A stretch of DNA of 64,000 nt from the NCBI GenBank assembly GCA_020002185.1, contig CM034534.1:67445256-67509255 (forward strand), given 5' to 3'. Position 1 is the stretch's first letter. Each line of letters opens with the position of its first letter. Position numbers and translations under genes: made by a program. The notes under the pieces were generated by a model. The model was not told where the DNA came from. It saw nothing but the letters and a program-made list of their open reading frames with translations, and ran no database searches. The stretch comes from Paraescarpia echinospica (taxonomy: Eukaryota; Annelida; Polychaeta; Sabellida; Siboglinidae). This document shows positions 13,401 to 28,400 of the stretch, one piece after another.

Positions 13401-16400
13401 GATAGTAAACTTTTTTGTACACATTATTTTATGAAAAACTGTTAAAGACAAAATTGCATAATATGAAACACAAGTTTATAATAATATTGATATAGCATTA
13501 CTTATATTCATAAATACTGGCTCAGTCACGGAAATGAAGTGGTGCCATCTGGTGGTAAGACTCTGAAGCTTGACACTCTTCCCGGTTCACGCAATCGTCA
13601 TAGCACGAAAATTTCGCCTTTGCAGCTCTACGATTAAAACTTAACTATTTCTCTCTTACTGTGGTCCTATATACACCTCAAGTCTTTGGTGAAAATTTAA
13701 ACAACAGAGTTTGAAAGATATTACTGTTGCCTATAACAACAGTTTTAGAATTTTACACAATTTGTCATCACGCTGCAGTGCAAGTTTTATGTTTGCTACA
13801 AACTGTGTTAAATCGTTTAATGAACGTATGTGTTCATCCATATATAGCTTATTATGTCGTCTTGAACGGTCTGAAATTCCACTTTTTGTGAATTATTTTT
13901 ATACTGATATACATTTTAGAAGTCCTATGTTTAAATATTGGACTACCCAATTGTATACTTAAAGTTGAATGCACATTTTATATATATCTTATTAACCATC
14001 TATTTTTATTTCATGTGCATCTATATCTTTGTATTTTAGTTATTTATTACTTATTTTTTAATTTTTTTATTTACTTGTATTGTATGTACATATGGACTTT
14101 TGTCTGAAATAAAACATTATTATTATATTATTAATCGGCAAAGTGAGACTTGGTGCAGAAGCACTGTTTTAGTTGGTATATATTGCCACAGAGCTACCAA
14201 GCCTCATGTATTTTGCGTAAGACATTTAGGCATTTAGTGTTCATCTCACGTGGCTATCTGTAAATCTCATTTGTACTGGCCATTTAACAAATATCAATAC
14301 AAACAGGCTTAATTTCTTGCACATGTTGGCAGAGCAGCCATGAAATGTGCCAGATTGTTCTTATCATCTGTGACACATAAAATATTATCTTAGGGAAAAT
14401 ATAAATAACTAAAATTGCTGCCACCACATGTCCTGTATGGAAATTATGGTACTGCCACCTGGCGTCCTTTTATGGACAATAAAAAAGGTTTATCACATAT
14501 CATTATTTTAATTTTTTTCTTTATAAAACTTAGGATTAGAAACAAAATAAAGAATTTTTGTTTTGGGTGGCTCCTAAGATAGCGATCAACTGTGATCTCA
14601 GCAGGAGTCTCCCGCCCCACAGCGACTGTAATCTCAACAGGAGTCTCCCGTCTCACAGCAACTGTGATCTCAACAGGAGTCTCCCGTCCCACAGCAACTG
14701 TGATCTCAGCAGGAGTCTCCTGCCCCACATCGACTGTAATCTCAACAGGAGTCTCCTGTCCCACAGCAACTGTGATCTCAGCAGGAGTCTCCCGCCCCAC
14801 AGCAACTGTAATCTCAACAGGAGTCTCCCGTCCCACAGCAACTGTGATCTCAACAGGAGTCTCCCGCCCCACAGCGACTGTAATCTCAGCAGGAGTCTCC
14901 CGTCCCACAGGGACTGTGAACTCAGCAGGAGTCTCCCACCCCACAGCAACTGTAATCTCAACAGGAGTCTCCCGCCCCACAGCGACTGTAATCTCAACAG
15001 GAGTCTCCCACCCCACAGCAACTGTGATCTCAGCAGGAGTCTCCCGTCTCACAGCAACTGTGATCTCAACAGGAGTCTCCCATCTCACAGCAACTGTGAT
15101 CTCAGCAGGAGTCTCCCGTCCCACAGCAACTGTGATCTCAGCAGGAGTCTCCCATCCCACAGCAACTGTAATCTCAACAGGAGTCTCCCACCCCACAGCA
15201 ACTGTGATCTCAACAGGAGTCTCCCACCCCACAGCAACTGTGATCTCAGCAGGAGTCTCCCGTCCCACAGCAACTGTAATCTCAACAGAAGTCTCCCACC
15301 CCACAGCAACTGTGATCTCAGCAGTAGTCTCCCGCCCCACAGCAACTGTGATCTCAACAGGAGTCTCCCACCCCACAGCAACTGTAATCTCAGCAGTAGT
15401 CTCCCGCCCCACAGCAACTGTGATCTCAACAGGAGTCTCCCACCCCACAGCAACTGTGATCTCAGCAGTAGTCTCCCGTCTCACAGCAACTGTGATCTCA
15501 GCAGGAGTCTCCCACCCCACAGCAACTGTAATCTCAACAGGAGTCTCCCACCCCACAGCAACTGTGATCTCCGCAGGAGTCTCCCGTCTCACAGCAACTG
15601 TGATCTCAACAGGAGTCTCCCACCCCACAGCAACTGTGATCTCAGCAGGAGTCTCCCACCCCACAGCAACTGTGATCTCAGCAGGAGTCTCCCACCCCAC
15701 AGCAACTGTAATCTCAACAGGAGTCTACCACCCCACAGCAACTGTGATCTCAGCAGGAGTCTCCCACCCCACAGCAACTGTGATCTCAGTAGGAGTCTCC
15801 CACCCCACAGCAACTGTGATCTCAGCAGGAGTCTCCCACCCCACAGCAACTGTGATCTCAGCAGGAGTCTCTCACCCCACAGCAACTGTGATCTCAGCAG
15901 GAATCTCCCGCCCCACAGCAACTTTGATCTCTGCAGGAGTATCCCGTCCCACAGCAACTGTGATCTCAGCAGGAGTCTCCCATCCCACAGCAACTGTGAT
16001 CTCAGCAGGAGACTCCCACCCCACAGCAACTGTGATCTCAGCAGGAGACTCCCACCCCACAGCAACTGTGATCTCAGCAGGAATCTCCCGTCTCACAGCA
16101 ACTGTGATCTCAACAGGAGTATCCCACCCCCACAGCAACTGTGATCTCAGCAGGAGTCTCCCACCCCACAGCATCTGTGATCTCAGCAGGAGTCTCCCAC
16201 CCCACAGCAACTGTGATCTCAGCAGGAGTCTCCCGTCCCACAGCAACTGTGATCTCAGCAGGAGTCTCCCACCCCACAGAAACTGTAATCTCAACAGGAG
16301 TCTCCCATCCCACAGCAACTGTGATCTCAGCAGGAGTCTCCCGTCCCACAGCAACTGTGATCTCAGCAGGAGTCTCCCGTCTCACAGCAACTGTAATCTC

Positions 16401-19400
16401 AGCAGGAGTCTCCCACCCCACAGAAACTGTAATCTCAACAGGAGTCTCCCATCCCACAGCAACTGTGATCACAACAGGAGTCTCCCGTCTCACAGCAACT
16501 GTAATCTCAACAGGAGTCTCCCACCCCACAGCAACTGTAATCTCAACAGGAGTCTGCCATCCCACAGCAACTGTGATCTCAGCAGGGTCTCCCGTCTCAC
16601 AGCAACTGTGATCTCAGCAGGAGTCTCCCACCCCACAGCAACTGTGATCTCAGTAGGAGTCTCCCACCCCACAGCAACTGTAATCTCAACAGGAGTCTCC
16701 CACCCCACAGCAACTGTGATCTCAGCAGGAGTCTCCCACCCCACAGCAACTGTGGTCTCAACAGGAGTCTCCCATCCCACAGCAACTGTGATCTCAGCAG
16801 GAGTCTCCCGTCCCACAGCAACTGTGATCTCAGCAGGAGTCTCCCGTCCCACAGCAACTGTGATCTCAACAGGAGTCTCCCACCCCACAGCAACTGTGAT
16901 CTCAGCAGGAGTCTCCCACCCCACAGCAACTGTTATCTCAACAGGAGTCTCCCACCCCACAGCAACTGTGATCTCAGCAGGAGTCTCCCGTCCCACAGCA
17001 ACTGTGATCTTAGCAGGAGTCTCCCGTCTCACAGCAACTGTGATCTCAGCAGGAGTCTCCCACCCCACAGCAACTGTAATCTCAACAGGAGTCTCCCACC
17101 CCACAGCAACTGTGATCTCAGCAGGAGTCTCCCACCCCACAGCAACTGTGATCTCAGCAGGAGTCTCCCACCCCACAGCAACTGTGATCTCAGCAGGAGT
17201 CTCCCACCCCACAGCAACTGTGATCTCAGCAGGAGTCTCCCACCCCACAGCAACTGTGATCTCAGCAGGAGTCTCCCATCCCACAGCGACTGTGATCTCA
17301 GCAGGAGTCTCCCACCCCACAGCAACTGTAATCTCAACAGGAGTCTACCACCCCACAGCAACTGTGATCTCAGCAGGAGTCTCCCACCCCACAGCAACTG
17401 TGATCTCAGCAGGAGTCTCCCATCCCACAGCGACTGTGATCTCAGCAGGAGTCTCCCACCCCACAGCAACTGTAATCTCAGCAGGAGTCTCCCACCCCAC
17501 AGCAACTGTGATCTCAGCAGGAGTCTCCCACCCCACAGCAATTGTGATCTCAGCAGGAGTCTCCCGTCCCACAGCAACTGTAATCTCAACAGGAGTCTCC
17601 CGTCCCATTGCAACTGTGATCTCAGCAGGAGTCTCCCACCCCACAGCAACTGTGATCTCAGCAGGAGTCTCCCGTCCCACAGGGACTGTGAACTCAGCAG
17701 GAGTCTCCCACCCCACAGCAATTGTGATCTCAGCAGGAGTCTCCCGTCCCACAGGGACTGTGATCTCAGCAGGAGTCTCCCACCCCACAGCAACTGTAAT
17801 CTCAACAGGAGTCTCCCGCCCCACAGCAACTGTGATCTCAGCAGGAGTCTCCCGCCCCACAGCGACTGTAATCTCAACAGGAGTCTCCCGTCCCACAGCA
17901 ACTGTGATCTCAGCAGGAGTCTCCCACCCCACAGCAACTGTGATCTCAGCAGGAGTCTCCCATCCCACAGCAACTGTGATCTCAGCAGGAGTCTCCCATC
18001 CCACAGCAACTGTGATCTTAGCAGGAGTCTCCCACCCCACAGCAACTGTGATCTCAGCAGGGATCTCCCACCCCACAGCAACTGTGATCTCAGCAGGAGT
18101 CTCCCGCCCCACAGCAACTGTGATCTCAGCAGGGGTCTCCCACCCCACAGCAACTGTGATCTCAGCAGGGGTCTCCCACCCCACAGCAACTGTGATCTCA
18201 GCAGGAGTCTCCCACCCCACAGCAACTGTGATCTCAGCAGGGGTCTCCCGCCCCACAGCGACTGTAATCTCAACAGGAGTCTCCCGTCCCACAGCAACTG
18301 TGATCTCAGCAGGAGTCTCCCACCCCACAGCAACTGTGATCTCAGCAGGAGTCTCCCATCCCACAGCAACTGTGATCTCAGCAGGAGTCTCCCATCCCAC
18401 AGCAACTGTGATCTCAGCAGGGGTCTCCCACCCCACAGCCACTGTGATCTCAGCAGGAGTCTCCCACCCCACAGCAACAGTGATCTCAGCAGGGGTCTCC
18501 CGCCCCACTGCGACTGTGATCTCAGCAGGAGTCTCCCACCCCACAGCAACTGTGATCTCAGCAGGAGTCTCCCATCCCACAGCAACTGTGATCTCAGCAG
18601 GAGTCTCCCATCCCACAGCAACTGTGATCTTAGCAGGAGTCTCCCACCCCACAGCAACTGTGATCTCAGCAGGGGTCTCCCACCCCACAGCAACTGTGAT
18701 CTCAGCAGGAGTCTCCCGCCCCACAGCAACTGTGATCTCAGCAGGGGTCTCCCACCCCACAGCAACTGTGATCTCAGCAGGGGTCTCCCACCCCACAGCA
18801 ACTGTGATCTCAGCAGGAGTCTCCCACCCCACAGCAACTGTGATCTCAGCAGGGGTCTCCCGCCCCACAGCGACTGTGATCTCAGCAGGAGTCTCCCACC
18901 CCACAGCAACTGTGATCTCAGCAGGGGTCTCCCACCCCACAGCGACTGTGATCTCAGCAGGAGTCTCCCACCCCACAGCAACTGTGATCTCAGCAGGGAT
19001 CTCCCGCCCCACAGCAACTGTGATCTCAGCAGGGGTATCCCACCCCATAGCAACTGTGATCTCAGCAGGAGTCTCCCACCCCACAGCAACTGTGATCTCA
19101 GCAGGGGTCTCCCGCCCCACAGCAACTGTGATCTCAGCAGAAGTCTCCTGTCCCACAGCAACTGTGATCTCAGCAGAAGTCTCCTGTCCCACAGCAACTG
19201 TGATCTCAGCAAGAGTCTCCCACCCCACAGCAACTGTGATCTCAGCAGGAGTCTCCCACCCCACAGCAACTGTGATCTCAGCAGGGGTCTCCCACCCCAC
19301 AGCAACTGTGATCTCAGCAGAAGTCTCCTGTCCCACAGCAACTGTGATCTCAGCAGAAGTCTCCTGGCCCACAGCGACTGTGATCTCAGCAGGGGTCTCC

Positions 19401-22400
19401 TGGCCCACAGGAACTGTGATCTCAGCAGAAGTCTCCTGGCCCACAGCGACTGTGATCTCAGCAGGGGTCTCCTGTCCCACAGCAACTGTGATCTCAGCAG
19501 AAGTCTCCTGTCCCACAGCAACTGTGATCTCAGCAGAAGTCTCCTGTCCCACAGCAACTGTGATCTCAGCAGAAGTCTCCTGGCCCACAGCAACTGTGAT
19601 CTCTGCAGGGGTCTCCTGGCCCACAGCGACTGTGATCTCAGCAGAAGTCTCCTGGCCCACAGCAACTGTGATCTCAGCAGAAGTCTCCTGTCCCACAGCA
19701 ACTGTGATCTCAGCAGAAGTCTCCTGGCCCACAGCAACTGTGATCTCTGCAGGGGTCTCCTGGCCCACAGCGACTGTGATCTCAGCAGAAGTCTCCTGGC
19801 CCACAGCAACTGTGATCTCAGCAGAAGTCTCCTGTCCCACAGCAACTGTGATCTCAGCAGAAGTCTCCTGGCCCACAGCAACTGTGATCTCTGCAGGGGT
19901 CTCCTGGCCCACAGCGACTGTGATCTCTGCAGGGGTCTCCTGGCCCACAGCGACTGTGATCTCTGCAGGGGTCTCCTGGCCCACAGCGACTGTGATCTCT
20001 GCAGGGGTCTCCTGGCCCACAGCGACTGTGATCTCTGCAGGGGTCTCCTGGCCCACAGCGACTGTGATCTCTGCAGGGGTCTCCTGGCCCACAGCGACTG
20101 TGATCTCTGCAGGGGTCTCCTGGCCCACAGCGACTGTGATCTCTGCAGGGGTCTCCTGGCCCACAGCGACTGTGATCTCTGCAGGGGTCTCCCACCCCAC
20201 AGCATCTGTGATCTCAGCAGGAGTCTCCCACCCCACAGCAACTGTGATCTCAGCAGGAGTCTCCCGTCCCACAGCGACTGTTTCTTGCTATTTGTTTTCT
20301 GTCCTTTTATATATATATATATTCTGTTTATTTTATATAAATTTGCACTGTATGTTTTGCATTTCAACATTTGTGTGTGCAGCTAAATAATGTGTTGTCT
20401 TACTGTGCTGTTGGAAGTAATAAAAGTATCCTTATCCTTATGGAACTGGGTCTCATGAATATTTCCTTCCACAACTTTTCAGCTGCAATAGAGGAATCTG
20501 GCGGAATGTTAATTGGCGCGTGTCTATTTTGACAGAATATTACGACCTGGTGAGAAAGCTTGAGGGAACGGAAGCCACGGCGGGTGAGACAGATGACAGT
20601 CTCTTCCGCTCTCTACTTGATATCTTTCAACCAGCACTAATCAATATCAAGCCAAGTGAACTCATTCCATATCTCCTTTCAAAAAAGTGTCTCAGGTAAG
20701 TTTTGTATCTTTCTAACTGATATCTTCATGTTTCATTTAATTTCAGACCAGACACCGGATGGAATGTCGGAGGCTAAGTGAGAACTTTTATGAAGAATGG
20801 TGATTATTGAGAATCATTTTACTACTGTGACAGCTGTACAATCAAACTTCTGTAATGCAGCCACTACACAATTAAGGTCATCTTAGGGTAGGACAGTCCC
20901 AAATTATGTGTTAACAGAAGAGTGTAGGGAATTAGTCCTGCTAATATGGTCACCTTGCTATTGAAGTCACTTTGGGCAAGTTGTGAGGACACAACAGAGA
21001 GTTTCCACTGTGTCACTATTGCAATACTTCTGTGGTACTGTCATAGTATTGCAGTAGTATTGTGATAGTATCACGGAATGGTGTATACCCCAGAAAATAG
21101 TCCCAAGCCATAGTTAATACACAGGTGGCAGCATGGCCTAGCTTGCAGCAGTTGATTCTCAGATTGGTGAATCCAGAGTGACATTGTAGTGGCTAACGAG
21201 TGTCGATGTTATATTGATAACACAAGATTCTCAGATTGGTGAATCCAGAGTGACATTGTAGTGGCTAACAAGTGTTCATGTTATATTGATAACACAAGAT
21301 TCTCAGATTGGTGAATCCAGAGTGACATTGTAGTGGCTAACAAGTGTTCATGTTATATTGATAACACAAGATTCTCAGATTGGTGAATCCAGAGTGACAT
21401 TGTAGTGGCTAACGAGTGTTCATGTTATATTGATAACACAAGATTCTCAGATTGGTGAATCCAGAGTGACATTGTAGTGGCTAACAAGTGTTGATGTCAT
21501 ATTGATAACACAAGATTCTCAGATTGGTGAATCCAGAGTGACATTGTAGTGGCTAACGAGTGTTGATGTTATATTGATAACACAAGATTCTCAGATTGGT
21601 GAATCCAAAGTGACATTGTAGTGGCTAACAAGTGTTGATGTTATATTGATAACACAAGATTCTCAGATTGGTGAATCCAGAGTGACATTGTAGTGGCTAA
21701 CAAGTGTTGATGTTATATTGATAACACAAGATTCTCAGATTGGTGAATCCAGAGTGACATTGTAGTGGCTAACAATTGTTGATGTTATATTGATAACACA
21801 AGATTCTCAGATTGGTGAATCCAGAGTGACATTGTAGTGGCTAACAAGTGTTGATGTTATATTGATAACACAAGATTCTCAGATTGGTGAATCCAGAGTG
21901 ACATTGTAGTGGCTAACAAGTGTTGATGTTATATTGATAACACAAGATTCTCAGATTGGTGAATCCAGAGTGACATTGTAGTGGCTAACAAGTGTTGATG
22001 TTATATTGATAACACAAGATTCTCAGATTGGTGAATCCAGAGTGACATTGTAGTGGCTAACAAGTGTTGATGTTATATTGATAACACAAGATTCTCAGAT
22101 TGGTGAATCCAGAGTGACATTGTAGTGGCTAACAAGTGTTGATGTTATATTGATAACACAAGATTCTCAGATTGGTGAATCCAGAGTGACATTGTAGTGG
22201 CTAACAAGTGTTGATGTTATATTGATAACACAAGATTCTCAGATTGGTGAATCCAGAGTGACATTGTAGTGGCTAACAAGTGTTCATGTTATATTGATAA
22301 CACAAGATTCTCAGATTGGTGAATCCAGAGTGACATTGTAGTGGCTAACAAGTGTTCATGTTATATTGATAACACAAGATTCTCAGATTGGTGAATCCAG

Positions 22401-25400
22401 AGTGACATTGTAGTGGCTAACAAGTGTTCATGTTATATTGATAACACAAGATTCTCAGATTGGTGAATCCAGAGTGATATTGTAGTGGCTAACAAGTGTT
22501 CATGTTATATTGATAACACAAGATTCTCAGATTGGTGAATCCAGAGTGACATTGTAGTGGCTAACAAGTGTTGATGTTATATTGATAACACAAGATTCTC
22601 AGATTGGTGAATCCAGAGTGACATTGTAGTGGCTAACAAGTGTTCATGTTATATTGATAACACAAGATTCTCAGATTGGTGAATCCAGAGTGACATTGTA
22701 GTGGCAAACAAGTGTTGATGTTATATTGATAACACAAGATTCTCAGATTGGTGAATCCAGAGTGACATTGTAGTGGCTAACAAGTGTTGATGTTATATTG
22801 ATAACACAAGATTCTCAGATTGGTGAATCCAGAGTGACATTGTAGTGGCTAACAAGTGTTGATGTTATATTGATAACACAAGATTCTCAGATTGGTGAAT
22901 CCAGAGTGACATTGTAGTGGCTAACAAGTGTTCATGTTATATTGATAACACAAGATTCTCAGATTGGTGAATCCAGAGTGACATTGTAGTGGCTAACGAG
23001 TGTTGATGTTATATTGATAACACAAGATTCTCAGATTGGTGAATCCAGAGTGACATTGTAGTGGCTAACAAGTGTTCATGTTATATTGATAACACAAGAT
23101 TTATTGGTGAATCCAGAGTGACATTGTAGTGGCTAACAAGTGTTCAAGATTCTCAGATTGGTGAATCCAGAGTGACATTGTAGTGGCTAACGAGTGTTCA
23201 TGTTATATTGATAACACAAGATTCTCAGATTGGGGAATCCAGAGTGACATTGTAGTGGCTAACAAGTGTTGATGTTATATTGATAACACAAGATTCTCAG
23301 ATTGGTGAATCCAGAGTGACATTGTAGTGGCTAAAAAGTGTTCATGTTATATTGATAACACAAGATTCTCAGATTGGTGAATCCAGAGTGACATTGTAGT
23401 GGCTAACGAGTGTTCATGTTATATTGATAACACAAGATTCTCAGATTGGTGAATCCAGAGTGACATTGTAGTGGCTAACAAGTGTTGATGTCATATTGAT
23501 AACACAAGTTTCTCAGATTGGTGAATCCAGAGTGACATTGTAGTGGCTAACGAGTGTTCATGTTATATTGATAACACAAGTTTCTCAGATTGGTGAATCC
23601 AGAGTGACATTGTAGTGGCTAACAAGTGTTGATGTTATATTGATAACACAAGATTCTCAGATTGGTGAATCCAGAGTGACATTGTAGTGGCTAACAAGTG
23701 TTGATGTTATATTGATAACACAAGATTCTCAGATTGGTGAATCCAGAGTGACATTGTAGTGGCTAACAAGTGTTCATGTTATATTGATAACACAAGATTC
23801 TCAGATTGGTGAATCCAGAGTGACATTGTAGTGGCTAACGAGTGTTCATGTTATATTGATAACACAAGATTCTCAGATTGGTGAATCCAGAGTGACATTG
23901 TAGTGGCTAACAAGTGTTCATGTTATATTGATAACACAAGATTCTCAGATTGGTGAATCCAGAGTGACATTGTAGTGGCTAACAAGTGTTGATGTTATAT
24001 TGATAACACTAGATTCTCAGATTGGTGAATCCAGAGTGACGTTGTAGTGGCTAATAAAGTGTTGATGTTATATTGATAACACAAGATTCTCAGATTGGTG
24101 AATCCAGAGTGACATTGTAGTGGCTAACAAGTGTTCATGTTATATTGATAACACAAGATTCTCAGATTGGTGAATCCAGAGTGACATTGTAGTGGCTAAC
24201 AAGTGTTGATGTTATATTGATAACACAAGATTCTCAGATTGGTGAATCCAGAGTGACATTGTAGTGGCTAACAAGTGTTCATGTTATATTGATAACACAA
24301 GATTCTCAGATTGGTGAATCCAGAGTGACATTGTAGTGGCTAACAAGTGTTGATGTCATATTGATAACACAAGTTTCTCAGATTGGTGAATCCAGAGTGA
24401 CATTGTAGTGGCTAACGAGTGTTCATGTTATATTGATAACACAAGTTTCTCAGATTGGTGAATCCAGAGTGACATTGTAGTGGCTAACAAGTGTTGATGT
24501 TATATTGATAACACAAGATTCTCAGATTGGTGAATCCAGAGTGACATTGTAGTGGCTAACAAGTGTTGATGTTATATTGATAACACAAGATTCTCAGATT
24601 GGTGAATCCAGAGTGACATTGTAGTGGCTAACGAGTGTACATGTTATATTGATAACACAAGATTCTCAGATTGGTGAATCCAGAGTGACATTGTAGTGGC
24701 TAACGAGTGTTCATGTTATATTGATAACACAAGATTCTCAAATTGGTGAATCCAGAGTGACATTGTAGTGGCTAACGAGTGTTCATGTTATATTGATAAC
24801 ACAAGATTCTCAGATTGGTGAATCCAGAGTGACATTGTAGTGGCTAACGAGTGTTCATGTTATATTGATAACACAAGATTCTCAGATTGGTGAATCCAGA
24901 GTGACATTGTAGTGGCTAACAAGTGTTCATGTTATATTGATAACACAAGATTCTCAGATTGGTGAATCCAGAGTGACATTGTAGTGGCTAACGAGTGTTC
25001 ATGTTATATTGATAACACAAGATTCTCAGATTGGTGAATCCAGAGTGACATTGTAGTGGCTAACGAGTGTTCATGTTATATTGATAACACAAGATTCTCA
25101 GATTGGTGAATCCAGAGTGACATTGTAGTGGCTAACAAGTGTTGTTGTTATATTGATAACACAAGATTCTCAGATTGGTGAATCCAGAGTGACATTGTAG
25201 TGGCTAACAAGTGTTGATGTTATATTGATAACACAAGATTCTCAGATTGGTGAATCCAGAGTGACATTGTAGTGGCTAACAAGTGTTGATGTTATATTGA
25301 TAACACAAGATTCTCAGATTGGTGAATCCAGAGTGACATTGTAGTGGCTAACAAGTGTTGATGTTATATTGATAACACAAGATTCTCAGATTGGTGAATC

Positions 25401-28400
25401 CAGAGTGACATTGTAGTGGCTAACGAGTGTTCATGTTATATTGATAACACAAGATTCTCAGATTGGTGAATCCAGAGTGACATTGTAGTGGCTAACGAGT
25501 GTTGATGTTATATTGATAACACAAGATTCTCAGATTGGTGAATCCAGAGTGACATTGTAGTGGCTAACGAGTGTTCATGTTATATTGATAACACAAGATT
25601 CTCAGATTGGTGAATCCAGAGTGACATTGTAGTGGCTAACAAGTGTTCATGTTATATCGATAACACAACAAAGTACAGTTACAAAATGATATTGAACAAG
25701 CTTGTCTGAACACTGTTTTGTGTGGCACAATTAGATCTGTTGATCCGTTTACCAACTATAGTTGTGTGTACTATTGAAAATAACTATAATTATTAAATTA
25801 ATACACCATAATCATGTTGACTATAGTGATGCATTGATAGTTTGATGTATTGTTATGTCCGTATTGATGAAGGTAGGAAACAATGTCATTTGTAGTCAGA
25901 GCCCTAGTGCATATATTCTGCTTTATATATAATAAAAAACACTAAGTATAAAGCAAGTTTGTTTAGGAATCCTTAGATCATTAATGGAGACAGGAACAAA
26001 TAAACTAATAAATAAACATAATTACTCAGATACATGCCACAGTTAATATTTCTGCTAATTTTGTATCACAGTTGAACAAATAAAAGTTAAGTCATCCATT
26101 TAAAGTGCAGCAGGATGTGTAATTGTGGTCTGATCCCTTTTGATGTTGTGTTTTGTCTGAACTCTGTCATCTTCTGTAGCAATGAAGATGAAGAGCTGAT
26201 TCAGTGCAGAGAAAGAACGGAAGGTCCTACCAAGGCAGCTTACTTACTCCTTGAAAGAATCCATTGCAAGAAGGATGACTACTTTGTGCATTTCATGGAA
26301 GCGCTCAGACAAAATGGTTACGAAGATACTGTTATTCAAATTGAGCCAGCCTACATTAAGACATGTAAGGAAATACAAGTATCAGCATTGAAATAACGGC
26401 TTTTTGTGTTATTTCCCATGCTTGTAAATTACTTGATACCAGCCTTACCAGGTGCACTTAATGATTGTAGCTGCCCCCCCAGGAATTTTGCTGGAGGAGC
26501 AGACATATTGTACTTCCCCCAGTAGGAGTCTGAGCCTAAATGTGGGGTTTTTGGTAAGCCTCAGGGGGATGCAATGAAAGGTTTCTGGGGAGGTTCAAAA
26601 ATATTGAAAGTTGCCGCAGAATATAATCAACAGCATCCCGTCTTCTGATGTCATGATCCGACAGTGGAGTGGTGCTGATCAAAGCCCTGGCTCTTAGCTC
26701 CCCCAATATTAATTTCGTTCCCGCACCAGTATAGGGCATGTAACGGGACTGTGTTGCCATGAATGCCCTGTGGGTTAGACAGTGTAGTTTGATGGCCGGA
26801 CTTAGTTATCTGGCTGGATGGATTAGACTTGGTTGTTTGATGGAGCTTATAATGGCACAAAGCTAGAAGGCTCGGTGGATTAGAATGGGTAATTTGGTGT
26901 GTGGCCTTATAATTTGAGAAAGTGATCAGGCTGGGTGGGCTAGAATTGGTAGCTTTGTGGGGGGAGCTTATAATGACATATGTGAACGTCCAAATTATCA
27001 CGATCTTTGTTTCCTGTCTTATACTTTAACTTGTGTTATTATTTTTGTTTGTTTTTCGTATGATTTGTCAGTTATTACTCTATTACATTATGTACACAGA
27101 ACAAATAAATATGGTTTTTTTTTATTCTGTTGTTGTCTTGTATCGGTGTTTGCAGTGCATTATAAGCACTGATATTTGTATTTTATTTTCAGGCAATATC
27201 GAAGGAGGTAGGACTGTGATTGAACAGATTCCCCGTGTGTACAAAAAGGGTGAGTTTACTTATTGCTCAAACATGCTCTATTGGCAACATTGCGTGATTC
27301 ACACATCTATATCCTTGCAGGCCAGGGGTAGTAGTTGACTGCACTCCACCTGGCAGATATCCTGTGCTATGTACAGAAGTTCGTTGAATTAGTTCTACTT
27401 TGTGCTAGTAATTGACTGCGCCAGTTGCGACTGTAACCGGGAGAAACAACAGACGTCCACGCCCCCTATCAAAGGGTGACTCCCAACATAACTCTCAGTC
27501 CGACCACTCACATGGTGTGTGTTCTAATAATTACTTGTACTTCCCAAACATTACATGTAACATCAGCCATGATTGGCTAAGATCCAAATCGCTGATTGTA
27601 GAATAGCAATGAGATGATGAAATAACGGGCTCAGTTTAACTTCAGCATTTGGACAGTTTGACCTGTCCCTGGGTACTAAGAATATAGAGTAAACAACAGC
27701 GCCCCCTGGTGTGTGATAATGTACATTCAAAGCAACTGATTCAGTGAACTTCCTGTTAATAATTACCCCCTGGCTCATTGGACTGGTAATGAAACGGACA
27801 ACTTAACATACGTCCTACATATTGCAACTGTTTTATTTTATCTATTTCCTGTAGCCGTTTTCACAATTCGCACCCACAACATTATAAATTGTCATCTCAA
27901 CCTATGTGTAAATGTTCATAATTTTATCCAGTTGCAACTCACTATACAGTTGCTTCAGTAACACAGCCACCTCAGAATTAAGGTCACCAAAGGACTGCCA
28001 CAAGTTATATCAGTAACAGTGCAGTGCAGTGGTGCAGTGGCTACAGCTTCGGACTCTTAACTAAGAGAACCCGGGTTCGAATCCTGTGCTGCCATGTCGA
28101 ACCTTGGGCAAGTTCGTTCATTCTACATAGCACCAGTCCACTCAGCTGTATGAATGAGTACCTCACTATAAACAGTGGTGGATATTTGTTTACGAATAGT
28201 CTTCGCAGATTAATTGCAGCATGGCTGGATGCTTCCCAGAGAAGTCGAGATGGGGTTCGATTGAACAGGTCTGCCAGGGAGTTAAATGTAAAGCCCTTTG
28301 AGCAGTCTTGAGGACTGGATACTGCACTATATAAGAATGTACCTTTCTTAACACTAAAATATGGCAAATTAAACCTACTAATACGATCACCTCAGTATTG

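Noticed and set aside
14592..20390. Open frame of ~1932 residues (plus) and others of ~1113 and ~975 residues (minus)
   Set aside because: They are produced by the 36-bp repeat, whose length is a multiple of three and which lacks stops in several frames; the region lies within an RLR intron and both strands are equally open.
14588..25667. CRISPR-like regular repeats
   Set aside because: Units are contiguous with no unique spacers, and the setting is a eukaryotic intron.
14588..25667. Common origin of the 36-bp and 72-bp arrays
   Set aside because: The lengths are in a 1:2 ratio but I see no sequence similarity between units.
28021..28095. tRNA-Lys gene
   Set aside because: A and B boxes are present but the acceptor stem does not pair properly and a SINE body follows; a second copy at 59686 has the same body.
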